A model generated the notes under the pieces. It saw only the letters and a program-made list of their open reading frames with translations. It was not told the DNA's origin and ran no database searches. A DNA stretch of 64,000 nucleotides from Variovorax sp. WDL1 (GTDB lineage: Bacteria; Pseudomonadota; Gammaproteobacteria; Burkholderiales; Burkholderiaceae_C), in the NCBI RefSeq assembly GCF_001541225.1, contig NZ_LMTS01000118.1, forward strand, positions 1 through 64,000, in the 5' to 3' direction. This document shows positions 33,454 to 42,137 of the stretch, piece after piece (positions within the stretch are counted from its first letter, which is position 1; each line of letters opens with the position of its first letter). The position numbers and the translations under genes were made by a program.

Positions 33454-35580
33454 ATGTCATCTATTTCTGTCCATCGACTCTTTGCGAGGCGCCTGCCGGG
33501 CCGATTGAGCGGCCCGATCAAGCGAATTGCTTGTCTGGCATTGATGGGTTCCCTCCTGATCGGTAACTCGCCCGCTGCCGCTCAGTCAAAAGAGACCGAG
33601 CACGAGTCTCATCATCCCGGCGCAGCGCAGCCGTCCAATCCCGATCCATCCCCGTCCGCTGCAAGTGCCGGCGCCCCCATGGCAGGCGCCTCCGCGCCTG
33701 CGCAGGCTCCCCCTGCGATGTCGGCCCAGCCGGACGCCAAGCAGGGAATGATGGGGGGCATGCAGAAAATGATGGAAGGGATGATGGGCAGCGAAGGCTG
33801 CTGCGGGGGTGGCGCGGGAAAAGAGATCTACCCGTTTCTGATGAGTCTGCCCACGTTGACGCCCGAAAAGCGTGCCGAAGTGCGCCGCCTCTCCGAGGAG
33901 CGCATTTACGAAGGCACGATGCTTTTGCAGACGGCCCAGGAACGCCTGTCGACTGCAATCGCAGCGGGCGATCACGACACAGCCGAGAGCGCGCTGCAAC
34001 AGTCGCGCGACGGCCTCGGGCGTGTGGGCAGCGGCGTCGCCGTGCACAAGCTTCTTCAGGAAGGAACACCGCCTCAGAATGTCGCTTCGCAATGGTTCAA
34101 GAGCGAGACGAACCTCGCGTCTCCCATTGCGCGTGAAGATTCACGAAAAGTTCTCGGCGTCTTGCCATTGCATCTCTTTGTGATGGCATTGCTCATCGCG
34201 TTCGCGCTGGCGATGGTCGCCATGTACTTCTTCAAGATGCGCCGAACTGCTGCCCTCTTCGGGCGCATCGAGCCTAATCCGGGAGCGCCGCCCCCCGGAA
34301 CGTCGCCCCCCCTCGGCGGAGCACCCAACCCGTCTTCACCAGCGGGTCCGCCCGCTGGAACGACGACGCCGACTGGAGGGACACCACCAGCTGGCGACGC
34401 GCCGCCGACGGGAAAAGCATCCCCGCCTGTAGGCCCACCGTCGCAGCCTTCTGCCCCTGCTTCAGCAGCCAAGCCTGCGGCCGCAACAGCGTTGCCGATC
34501 GAAGCTCCACAGGCTAACGTGGCGTCAGTTCCCAATGCGAAGTGGCGAGGCCAACTCCGCATCGGCAGCATCATCACGGAAACACCAAGCGTGAAAACCT
34601 TGCGTCTCCAGCCCGTGTCCGGTGATGGCCCCATGCCTTTCATCTTTGCGCCCGGTCAGTTCCTCAATGTTGCGTTCTCGGTGGGTGGGGCGAGGATGAA
34701 CCGCTCCTACACCATCTCATCCTCCCCGACGCAGCGCGACCATGTCGACCTGACCGTGAAGCGCGAACCACGGGGCGCGGTCTCGCGTCATGTCGACGAT
34801 GTGCTCAAGGTTGGCGACCAGATCGAAGCAGGAGGTCCCGTCGGAAAGTCCACCTTTACCGGAACCGAAGCGGACAGCGTCGTTCTCATCGCGGGCGGTG
34901 TGGGAATCACGCCGATGATGAGCATCGCGCGCTACCTTACGGAGCGGTCGTGGCCCGGAGACATCTTTCTTGTCTACGCGTGCCGGGCCCCAGTTGATTT
35001 CATTTTTGCAAGAGATGTCGCTGAGCTTCAGCGTGTCAACAAGAAGCTGCACGTCGCAGTGGCAATGGAGCACCCGGAAGGGACGGAATGGCAAGGGCTA
35101 CGAGGACGCCTCACGAAGGAATTACTCGCGCAGACTGTCCCTGACATCGCTTCGCGAAGAATCCATCTTTGCGGGCCGCCCGTGATGATGGACGCGGTCA
35201 AGGCGATCCTCACTGAGCTGAAGGTGCCACCCGACCAGGTGAAGACCGAAAGTTTTGGTTCAGCCGCGCCCACCCCCGGCGCCGCGGGGACCACCGCCAA
35301 ATCCACTGCCCCTGCTACCGGCCCGCTGGTGACCTTTTCGAAGAACAACAAGTCCTCCAAAATTCATGTTGATCAGACCGTTCTTGAGCTGTCCGAAGAG
35401 CTCGACATCGGGATCGAATTCTCATGCCGCGTCGGCACCTGTGGCATCTGCAAGGTGAAGATGACTTCCGGCGAAGTCGAGATGGCGGTCGAGGACGGGC
35501 TTGATCCTGAAGACAAGGCCAACGGCATGATTCTCGCATGCCAGGCAAAGCCCACCGGCCCTGTCACTGTGGAGGCGTAG
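33454..35580 (+). CDS. Met-rich periplasmic domain / TM / FAD-NAD(P) reductase / 2Fe-2S ferredoxin fusion
   Basis: The 708-residue protein is built as follows: signal anchor (about 20-44); periplasmic Met-rich, CpxP-like part (95-230, with MMGGMQKMMEGMMGSEGCC and TLTPEKRAEVRRL); transmembrane helix 236-260; Pro/Gly-rich linker 273-350; ferredoxin-reductase FAD domain with RSYTISSS (417-424); NAD(P) domain with GGVGITPMMS (481-490) and HLCGPPVMMDA; then a plant-type 2Fe-2S domain with Cys658, 663, 666 and 696. NAD(P)H electrons in the cytoplasm would pass FAD to 2Fe-2S and on to the membrane partner encoded two bases downstream. The periplasmic part may sense or bind metal. Confidence 0.88.
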   Translation: MSSISVHRLFARRLPGRLSGPIKRIACLALMGSLLIGNSPAAAQSKETEHESHHPGAAQPSNPDPSPSAASAGAPMAGASAPAQAPPAMSAQPDAKQGMMGGMQKMMEGMMGSEGCCGGGAGKEIYPFLMSLPTLTPEKRAEVRRLSEERIYEGTMLLQTAQERLSTAIAAGDHDTAESALQQSRDGLGRVGSGVAVHKLLQEGTPPQNVASQWFKSETNLASPIAREDSRKVLGVLPLHLFVMALLIAFALAMVAMYFFKMRRTAALFGRIEPNPGAPPPGTSPPLGGAPNPSSPAGPPAGTTTPTGGTPPAGDAPPTGKASPPVGPPSQPSAPASAAKPAAATALPIEAPQANVASVPNAKWRGQLRIGSIITETPSVKTLRLQPVSGDGPMPFIFAPGQFLNVAFSVGGARMNRSYTISSSPTQRDHVDLTVKREPRGAVSRHVDDVLKVGDQIEAGGPVGKSTFTGTEADSVVLIAGGVGITPMMSIARYLTERSWPGDIFLVYACRAPVDFIFARDVAELQRVNKKLHVAVAMEHPEGTEWQGLRGRLTKELLAQTVPDIASRRIHLCGPPVMMDAVKAILTELKVPPDQVKTESFGSAAPTPGAAGTTAKSTAPATGPLVTFSKNNKSSKIHVDQTVLELSEELDIGIEFSCRVGTCGICKVKMTSGEVEMAVEDGLDPEDKANGMILACQAKPTGPVTVEA

Positions 35581-35582
35581 CC

Positions 35583-36332
35583 ATGAAGTGGCCTGAACGT
35601 GAAGGCATCGTCGTCACCGGTGTGCTCAGCGTGTTGCTTCTAGCCTGGCTCGGCTTCTTCCTGCACCGCTCGCCTCGCTTTCCGGGCAGCGGACTCGGAG
35701 CGGTATTCGGGATAGCGGGGGCCGTGCTCATGCTCGTCCCGCTCGCCTACCCGATGGCAAAGCGTATTTCCTGGCTCAACGCTCGAATCACACCGCGCGT
35801 ATCGATGAAGACGTTGCTTACCCTGCACGTCTATGCGGGCCTTCTCGGCCCTTTGCTCGCGATCATCCACACGGGTCACAAGTTCGACAGCTGGCTGGGA
35901 ACTACGCTGACGGCAACGATGCTGCTCGTCGTCCTCAGCGGGTTTGCAGTTCGCTATCTGCTCACCTTTGTCGCCCATGAAATGAAAGACAAGTTGGCGC
36001 TGCTGCAGACCGCCAGAGGAGATCTCGACAATGCCTGGTGGAAGCTCGAAAACTCCCCCGCTGAAATGAGAGTTCTTCCAAGGGCGCCAGTCTTGACGGC
36101 AGCGATGGCATCACTCGGGCTCGACGTACGACCCGCTGGCCCCGCTGGCGAGGTGACCCGCATCGCCGAGTCCGTGGCGGACCTGGAGTACTCGGTCCGC
36201 ATGCACGAGTTCTTCAAACGCTGGTTCGGCCGATCTCTGAAGCTGCACATCGTTCTCTCCGTCATCCTCTATGTGCTGCTCGCGCTGCACATCGGGGCCG
36301 GCGTCCAGTACGGGTTAAGGTGGTTTTCATAG
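35583..36332 (+). CDS. Di-heme b-type transmembrane electron-transfer protein
   Basis: The 249-residue protein has about five transmembrane segments (10-28, 38-57, 78-97, 104-127, 221-243). Two carry paired histidines with 13 residues between: His82 and His96 in LHVYAGLLGPLLAIIHTGH, and His222 and His236 in LHIVLSVILYVLLALH. Two helices with matching H-x13-H pairs are the arrangement that ligates two stacked b hemes in ferric reductases, NOX and cytochrome b. ATG 35583 follows TGGAGGCG. It lies between a flavin/2Fe-2S reductase and a multiheme cytochrome, so it should carry electrons across the membrane. Family name not recognised. Confidence 0.8.
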   Translation: MKWPEREGIVVTGVLSVLLLAWLGFFLHRSPRFPGSGLGAVFGIAGAVLMLVPLAYPMAKRISWLNARITPRVSMKTLLTLHVYAGLLGPLLAIIHTGHKFDSWLGTTLTATMLLVVLSGFAVRYLLTFVAHEMKDKLALLQTARGDLDNAWWKLENSPAEMRVLPRAPVLTAAMASLGLDVRPAGPAGEVTRIAESVADLEYSVRMHEFFKRWFGRSLKLHIVLSVILYVLLALHIGAGVQYGLRWFS

Positions 36333-36333
36333 C

Positions 36334-37191
36334 ATGAGCAAAGCAAAACTCATCATCGCAGCGCTTACAGCCATCGTCGCGATTGGCGTCAGCGTTGACT
36401 GGACCAAGAGCGACTCAAAAACACGCACCTTGTGGCAACAAGCCGTAGCGCCGGGGATGCTGTCGCAGTCGCACACATTTCTCTCAAACAACTGTGCCGC
36501 CTGCCACACGCCAGTGAAGGGTGTCGAGCCCAAGCTTTGCATCGCGTGCCACGCCGACAATACGGCGCTGTTGCAACGTCAGCCCACGGTGTTTCATGCG
36601 AACGTTCAGGTTTGCATCGGCTGTCATGTGGAGCACCAAGGAACGGCGCGGATGCCAACGACCATGGATCATGCTCTGCTTGCCAGAACTGGACACCGGG
36701 ATATGAAAGCCGCCGGGCCGGACGTGGGACCGAGTGCCCCTGACGTTGAAGCGGTGGCCAACCTGTTGAATCGGCTGCCGCGCCAAGAGGCGAAGACGCC
36801 GCCGCCGGCCGCCCCTTACGCCGAGGTAAAGCAGCCGGATAAGCCTACGTTGCCCCTCAACCATCCGCGTCTCGGTGCCGACGAGTCGATGCTCAATTGC
36901 GTCAGCTGCCACGCGACCAAGGATCGTCATCAGGGTTTCTTCGGCACCGATTGCGTGCAATGCCACGCGACGACCCAGTGGACTATCGCCGAATTTCTCC
37001 ATCCGTCGGCGCGCTCGACCGAGTGCGCACAGTGTCATAAACCGCCGCCGAGCCACAACATGATGCACTTCTCGATGATGTCGGCCCCGCTCGCGAAACA
37101 ACCGAATGCCAAAGTGAATCAGTGCTTCCTATGTCACCAAACAACCGTTTGGAACGACATCAAGGGCTTGGGTTGGAAAAAAGTCCACTGA
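36334..37191 (+). CDS. Seven-heme c-type cytochrome (cytochrome c3/c7-like)
   Basis: The 285-residue protein has an N-terminal hydrophobic segment (KLIIAALTAIVAIGVSVDW) that exports and probably anchors it. Seven CxxCH heme motifs are present: 54-58 CAACH, 69-73 CIACH, 94-98 CIGCH, 189-193 CVSCH, 207-211 CVQCH, 231-235 CAQCH and 264-268 CFLCH. Extra His residues (for example FLHPS, SHNMMHF) can give bis-His ligation. A Pro-rich linker (about 155-175) separates a three-heme and a four-heme part. It starts one base after the di-heme b gene. As the periplasmic end of the chain it would deliver electrons to an unknown acceptor such as a metal ion or another cytochrome. Confidence 0.9.
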   Translation: MSKAKLIIAALTAIVAIGVSVDWTKSDSKTRTLWQQAVAPGMLSQSHTFLSNNCAACHTPVKGVEPKLCIACHADNTALLQRQPTVFHANVQVCIGCHVEHQGTARMPTTMDHALLARTGHRDMKAAGPDVGPSAPDVEAVANLLNRLPRQEAKTPPPAAPYAEVKQPDKPTLPLNHPRLGADESMLNCVSCHATKDRHQGFFGTDCVQCHATTQWTIAEFLHPSARSTECAQCHKPPPSHNMMHFSMMSAPLAKQPNAKVNQCFLCHQTTVWNDIKGLGWKKVH

Positions 37192-37698
37192 ACTGAGCCC
37201 ATGTGGAACCGATGACCATGCACGAAGAGATCGATAAGGGCACGGGCCTCAAGCGCACGGGCGCAAAGGGCCGGTTCAGCCTCAAGGGCCGCAGTGTCGC
37301 GGTCAAGTGCAAAGAGGCGCTGGTAAGCACGGCGATGAGATGCGGTGGAGTGCTCGGCACTTGGCAGCGGACATCCCACGATTCCTCCGACGCGCTGGAC
37401 AACTGGACGAACGTCGTCCAAGGCATAGCTTCCACGCACTGCACGGACCTTCGGCGGTGTTCATGGCGGCCTTGGGGTGTTTGCAGATACCCCCGTAGCC
37501 GTTCGTCGGGTTCGGTGGTCGCCAAGGAGGGGTAGTGCATCCGGTTACGTCAGAGACCTCGGCCAACAACAAGCCATCCGTTCGGTAGCGTACAGACAAT
37601 GAAAGGGACTGCGCCTACAAGTAAATGCTCGGTGGACCTCGTCCAAGTAATGGGGTTCCTTCTCGAAACATGAACTTATTGAACGCTGAAAGACCACC
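37192..37698. other. Intergenic region after the cytochrome gene
   Basis: No gene, repeat or clear promoter is recognised. Open frames on both strands (for example plus 37203-37535) have no family resemblance and no convincing ribosome-binding site. Confidence 0.45.
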
Positions 37699-38211
37699 AT
37701 GAAAACCGCAATACTTGCTGCCGCAATCGTCTCCTGTGCCGCCTTGTCAGCACCCATCGCATCAGCGCAGGAAAAGCCCGCGCCCGCCAAACCCGCAATG
37801 AACATGGACATGGGAAAACCGGCCCAGGAAAAGCCCGCGCCCGCCACGCCAGCGATGAGCATGGACATGGAAAAACAAGGGCCCCAGATGCAGGCGAACA
37901 TGGAAAAAATGCAGCAGCAGATGGAAAAAATCGGGACCACTACCGATCCGAAGAATCGTCAGAAGCTGATGCAGGAGCACATGCAGACCATGCAGGAAAC
38001 TATGAAGATGATGCGCGGCATGGGTAGCCCGACGATGAAGGGAGGAGGCGATCCCGGCGGAATGGCGATGGGCGACAAGAAAGCGAGCATGCAAGACGGC
38101 GACATGAAGAAGCGCCAGGAAATGACGGATACGCGCATGGACATGATGCAGATGATGATGGAGCAGATGATGAAACGCGATGAGGCCATGAAGCCGATGC
38201 CCCACATGTAG
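37699..38211 (+). CDS. Very Met-rich periplasmic protein
   Basis: The 170-residue protein has a signal peptide (MKTAILAAAIVSCAALSAPI, ASA). The mature part contains a short tandem repeat (QEKPAPAKPAMNMDMGKPA-like, twice) and then helical Met-rich sequence (MQANMEKMQQQMEKIG, MQTMQETMKMMRGMG, DMMQMMMEQMMKRDE). About 35 of 170 residues are Met, typical of Cu(I)/Ag(I)-buffering periplasmic proteins. No formal family recognised. It lies between the electron-transfer module and the adh/csp/copAB genes. Confidence 0.72.
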   Translation: MKTAILAAAIVSCAALSAPIASAQEKPAPAKPAMNMDMGKPAQEKPAPATPAMSMDMEKQGPQMQANMEKMQQQMEKIGTTTDPKNRQKLMQEHMQTMQETMKMMRGMGSPTMKGGGDPGGMAMGDKKASMQDGDMKKRQEMTDTRMDMMQMMMEQMMKRDEAMKPMPHM

Positions 38212-38254
38212 TCGAAAAATTTGCGGCGCAGTGCGCAGCAAAGGAGATGAAATC

Positions 38255-38362
38255 ATGTATCAGCGGCGTATTGCATACCTCGGCGAGCTCTCCAGCATGG
38301 GCATCCAGGAGTTCGTGAACAAAAAACTGGTTCGCGTCGCTTCGATCGACGCGCCGGCATAG
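38255..38362 (+). CDS. Small ORF (35 aa) with strong ribosome-binding site
   Basis: ATG 38255 is preceded by AAGGAGATGAAATC, a near-ideal Shine-Dalgarno at good spacing. The peptide begins MYQRRIAYLGELSSMGIQEF and ends SIDAPA before TAG. No family recognised. It could be a true microprotein or the start of a deleted gene; 74 bases follow before the alcohol dehydrogenase. Confidence 0.4.
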   Translation: MYQRRIAYLGELSSMGIQEFVNKKLVRVASIDAPA

Positions 38363-38436
38363 GCGTCGTTTGCGGATCGCTCGACGGAGCGATATCGACT
38401 GATCCACTGATCCCATCCTGAAATGAGGAGTTGCAC

Positions 38437-39471
38437 ATGGAACGCAAGATGCAAGCCGCCATTGTCGAGCAGTTCGGAAAACCCTTGGTGCTTCGGGAAT
38501 GGGACATCCCCTCTCCCGGGGCGGGCCAGATCCTGGTCAAGACCGAGGCCTGTGGCGTGTGCCACACCGATCTCCACGCCGCGCGCGGCGACTGGCCGGT
38601 GAAGCCCACACTCCCGTTCATTCCTGGCCATGAGGGCATCGGGCTCGTCGCAGCCGTCGGATCCGGCGTGAACAGCGTGAGGGAGGGCGACCGCGTCGGC
38701 GTGCCGTGGCTCTACTCGGCCTGTGGTCACTGCGAGTATTGCCTGGCGGCCTGGGAGACCGTGTGTGCCCAGGCACAGTTCGGCGGCTACACCAAGAACG
38801 GCGGTTTTGCCGAGTACATTCTCGCCGACCCGAACTACGTCGCTCATGTGCCTTCCGGCCTTGCGGCGAAGGATGCCGCACCGATCATCTGCGCCGGCAT
38901 CACCACCTACAAGGGGATCAAGGAGACCGCAGCGAAGCCTGGCGAATGGATCGCCATCTCCGGCGTCGGCGGCCTCGGTCATCTGGCGATCCAGTATGCC
39001 AAGGTCATGGGACTCCACGTCTGCGCGGTTGACATCGATGACGGCAAGCTCGCCCACGCCAAGCTCCTCGGCGCCGATGTCATGATCAATGCCAAAGCGG
39101 GCGACCCGGCAGCCGCGGTGAAGAAGGAGACCGGCGGCGGAGCTCATGGGGTTCTGATCACGGCGCCCTCGCTCGCCGCATTCAAGCAGGGCGTCGGCAT
39201 GACCCGCAAGCGCGGCACCTGCGTCCTGGTAGGGCTTCCGCCGGGCGAATTTCCGGTTCCGCTCTTCGACGTGGTGGCGAACTGCATTACCGTGCGCGGT
39301 TCATTCGTAGGTACGCGCCGCGATATGGCCGAAGCGCTCGCATTTGCCGCCGAGGGCAAGGTCAAGGCCGATATTGAGCTGCAGCCTCTGTCGGAGATCA
39401 ACCGAATCTTCGAGAGGCTGGAGCATGGCGATGTACCGTCACGCGTGGTCCTCGAATTCGCAAGCGGCTGA
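38437..39471 (+). CDS. adhP: Zinc-dependent alcohol dehydrogenase (AdhP type)
   Basis: The 344-residue MDR enzyme has the catalytic-zinc site CGVCHTDLHAARGDW and GHEGIG, the structural-zinc cysteines in SACGHCEYCLAAWETVC, and the NAD-binding GVGGLGHLAIQYAK. ATG 38437 has GAGGAG upstream; an in-frame TTG at 38431 is less likely. It oxidises primary alcohols or reduces aldehydes in the cytoplasm. Its link to the metal genes is only positional. Confidence 0.93.
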   Translation: MERKMQAAIVEQFGKPLVLREWDIPSPGAGQILVKTEACGVCHTDLHAARGDWPVKPTLPFIPGHEGIGLVAAVGSGVNSVREGDRVGVPWLYSACGHCEYCLAAWETVCAQAQFGGYTKNGGFAEYILADPNYVAHVPSGLAAKDAAPIICAGITTYKGIKETAAKPGEWIAISGVGGLGHLAIQYAKVMGLHVCAVDIDDGKLAHAKLLGADVMINAKAGDPAAAVKKETGGGAHGVLITAPSLAAFKQGVGMTRKRGTCVLVGLPPGEFPVPLFDVVANCITVRGSFVGTRRDMAEALAFAAEGKVKADIELQPLSEINRIFERLEHGDVPSRVVLEFASG

Positions 39472-39726
39472 CACGAACAATCGCTTGCGTCGTGGGGGAA
39501 GTGCGATCCGCAGCCTTTCTGTGACCGACAGCGGACAGACGCACGCGAGCCGTCACGGTCGCCCGCAAAACCGACGGTGTTGCGGAGGTCGTCGACCAAG
39601 CAGGGGTTCGGTCCCGGCCACGGGTGCGAAATGATGGGCAGGGAAATTGGATCGCGTGAAAGCAAAGAGCCGTCCAATGAAGGAAAGCGCCAGTAGGTTC
39701 CAGGTTCACAGGAAACGGAATGAAAC

Positions 39727-40248
39727 ATGAATCTCAGCTCGCCACTTGAATTATTTGATATGAACCGGGAGCCGCGGGTGGCGCGCCGCCGCCTCATCGA
39801 GACGGTGTTCGCGGTCACTGCGGGTGGAGGTCTCCAGCTGCTAGCTTCGGTCGACGCGCTTGCCGCAGAGCCGAAGCCAGGACCGCAGACAGCGGCGGGA
39901 ACGCCTTCCGTTTCACAGCAAAGCAGCAAGGAGTCACCTATGCAAGACGCCATCAAAGCGTGCCTCGACTGTCACAGCATGTGCCTGCGAATGGCGATGG
40001 GCTACTGCCTCGAGCGGGGCGGGCGCCACGTGGAGCAGAAACACCTTCGCCTGATGCTCAACTGTGCCGAGCTCTGTCAGACGTCGGCCAACTTCATGCT
40101 GAGCGATTCGCCATTGCACGGCCGCGTCTGCCTGATCTGCGCCGAAGCATGCGAGGCATGCGCCAAGAGCTGCGAGCAGGTGGGAGATATGCGCGAGTGT
40201 GTCGAGGAATGCCAGCGCTGCGCCAAGAGCTGCAGGACGATGACATGA
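39727..40248 (+). CDS. csp1: Four-helix-bundle copper-storage protein (Csp1-like), exported
   Basis: The 173-residue protein has a twin-arginine-like N-terminus (ARRRLIETVFAVTAGGG) and then a four-helix bundle carrying fifteen cysteines, many in CxxxC or CxxC spacing: ACLDCHSMCLRMAMGYC, LMLNCAELCQTS, VCLICAEACEACAKSCEQ, CVEECQRCAKSC. This is the DUF326/Csp family, in which Cys line the bundle core and store many Cu(I) ions. The signal suggests the exported Csp1 class rather than cytosolic Csp3. It overlaps the multicopper oxidase start by ATGA. Confidence 0.9.
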   Translation: MNLSSPLELFDMNREPRVARRRLIETVFAVTAGGGLQLLASVDALAAEPKPGPQTAAGTPSVSQQSSKESPMQDAIKACLDCHSMCLRMAMGYCLERGGRHVEQKHLRLMLNCAELCQTSANFMLSDSPLHGRVCLICAEACEACAKSCEQVGDMRECVEECQRCAKSCRTMT

Positions 40249-42137
40249 ATCCGCGCCGGCGCTTCCTAAGGGCCAGCGCGGCTGCGGGAGCAGGGACGGC
40301 GCTCCACGCGTTGTCCCCAAGTTACACCTGGGCCGCTGCGGATCGCACATTGCCTCTACAGGAAAGCTCCGGCACGGTGTCCAACCTCGTGATCGCCAAA
40401 GGCAGGCTCGATATCGATGGGCACAGCGCCACGCCAACCGTGGTCAACGGTTTGCTGCCCGGTCCCGTGTTGCGTTTTCGCGAGGGCGAGACCGCGACCA
40501 TCCGGGTGACCAACCAGTTGGAGGAGACGAGCTCGATCCACTGGCACGGGCTTCTTGTCCCGCCGGATATGGATGGCGTCCCGGGGGTGAGCTTCCCCGG
40601 CATTCGACCCGGCGAGACCTTCACCTATCAATACAAGTTGCGCCAGAGCGGCACGTACTGGTATCACAGCCATTCAGGCAATCAGGAGCAGGCGGGCCTG
40701 TACGGCCCGTTCATCATCGACCCCGCCACACGCGACCCGTTCGCATACGACAGCGAATGCGTCGTGATGCTGTCCGACTGGACCTTCGAGGATCCAGCGC
40801 GCGTGCTGGCGAAGATGAAAAAGTTCGGTTCGTACTACAACTACAACCGGCGCACGATGGCCGATGTTTTTCGCGATGCATCCCGCAATGGCTGGCGCGC
40901 CACGATTGCGGACCGCATGGAATGGGCAAAGATGCGGATGGATCCGACCGACATCGCGGACGTGACCGGTTCCACCTACACGTACTTGCTCAACGGGCAG
41001 GCGGCAAATCAAAACTGGACCGCGCTCTTCAAGCCAGGCGAGCGCATCCGCATGCGCTTCATCAACGCGGGTGCGATGACGCATTTCGATGTTCGTATTC
41101 CGGGCTTGGAGATGACGCTCGTGCAGGCGGATGGTCAGAACGTCGAACCGGTCGCGGTTGAGGAGTTCAGGATCGCTCCGGCCGAAAGTTACGACGTGAT
41201 CGTGCAGCCGCGTGCCGCAGAGGCGTACACCATTTTCGCCGAGGCGATGGATCGCAGTGGTTACGCAGCCGGCACGCTTGCGCTTCGCTCCGGGCTGCGC
41301 GCACCAATCCCCGAGCGCCGCGTGCGTCCCCTTCGGACCATGGCCGACATGGGCATGTCCGGCGATGCGATGGGAGCTATGTCCATGCCCGCTAGCGGCG
41401 GCAGGCCCGCGTCGGACGCGATGCCCGGCATGGCAATGCCAGCGGACGCCGCGCCTGCGAAGCCCAAGATGGACGCGATGCCCGGCATGGCGATGCCAGC
41501 GGACACCGCGCCTGCGAAGCCCAAGATGGACGCGATGCCCGGCATGGCGATGCCAGCGGGCACCGCGCCGGCAAAGGCCACGACAAAGCAGGCCGAGCCG
41601 CACGGGCCAGACCGCCACGGACCGGGCAATTCCACGATCGCCGAAATGCCCGCCAGCCGGGTGAACGATCCAGGCACCGGACTCGGAGATGCTGGTCGGC
41701 GAGTGCTCGTCTACAGCGATTTGCGGCGGTTGTCGACGGGAGGACGGGAAGGTGTGCCCGAGCGCGAGATCGAGTTGCACCTTACCGGCAATATGGAGCG
41801 GCAGATATGGGGATTCGATGGAAAAAAATACTCCGAGGCCGAAGAGCCGATCCCGTTCGACTACGGCGAGCGGCTTCGCGTCACCTTTGTGAACGATACG
41901 ATGATGGATCACCCGATGCACCTGCATGGAATGTGGATGGTGCTGGAGAACGGCGCGGGCGCGAAGCGGCCGTTGAAGCACACCATCAATGTGAAAGCCG
42001 GTGAACGTCTCTCGTTTGATGTCGAGCCCGACGAGCTCGGCAAGTGGGCCTTCCATTGCCATCTGCTCTTTCATATGGAACTCGGCATGCTGCGTGTGGT
42101 CTCGGTCGTCGATCCGAAAGCGAAGGGGCGAACATGA
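40245..42137 (+). CDS. copA: CopA/PcoA-type multicopper oxidase with Met-rich repeats
   Basis: The 630-residue protein has a Tat signal (NPRRRFLRASAAAGAGTAL). It carries the cupredoxin copper ligands: SIHWHGLLVPPDMDG, YWYHSHSGNQEQAGLYG, then HPMHLHGMW and the T1/T2/T3 signature WAFHCHLLFHMELGM near the end. Between domains 2 and 3, at about residues 388-448, are three near-identical 20-residue units beginning DAMPGMAMPA and ending KPKM-like, a Met-rich copper-binding insert. PcoA-type enzymes oxidise Cu(I) in the periplasm. It is translationally coupled to csp1 before it and copB after it. Confidence 0.94.
   Translation: MNPRRRFLRASAAAGAGTALHALSPSYTWAAADRTLPLQESSGTVSNLVIAKGRLDIDGHSATPTVVNGLLPGPVLRFREGETATIRVTNQLEETSSIHWHGLLVPPDMDGVPGVSFPGIRPGETFTYQYKLRQSGTYWYHSHSGNQEQAGLYGPFIIDPATRDPFAYDSECVVMLSDWTFEDPARVLAKMKKFGSYYNYNRRTMADVFRDASRNGWRATIADRMEWAKMRMDPTDIADVTGSTYTYLLNGQAANQNWTALFKPGERIRMRFINAGAMTHFDVRIPGLEMTLVQADGQNVEPVAVEEFRIAPAESYDVIVQPRAAEAYTIFAEAMDRSGYAAGTLALRSGLRAPIPERRVRPLRTMADMGMSGDAMGAMSMPASGGRPASDAMPGMAMPADAAPAKPKMDAMPGMAMPADTAPAKPKMDAMPGMAMPAGTAPAKATTKQAEPHGPDRHGPGNSTIAEMPASRVNDPGTGLGDAGRRVLVYSDLRRLSTGGREGVPEREIELHLTGNMERQIWGFDGKKYSEAEEPIPFDYGERLRVTFVNDTMMDHPMHLHGMWMVLENGAGAKRPLKHTINVKAGERLSFDVEPDELGKWAFHCHLLFHMELGMLRVVSVVDPKAKGRT

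Noticed and set aside
36334..37191. Assigning the multiheme cytochrome as NapC/NrfH or a nitrite/tetrathionate reductase
   Set aside because: It has seven CxxCH motifs but no catalytic CxxCK or matching partner enzymes; the neighbours are a flavin/2Fe-2S reductase and a b-type membrane protein.
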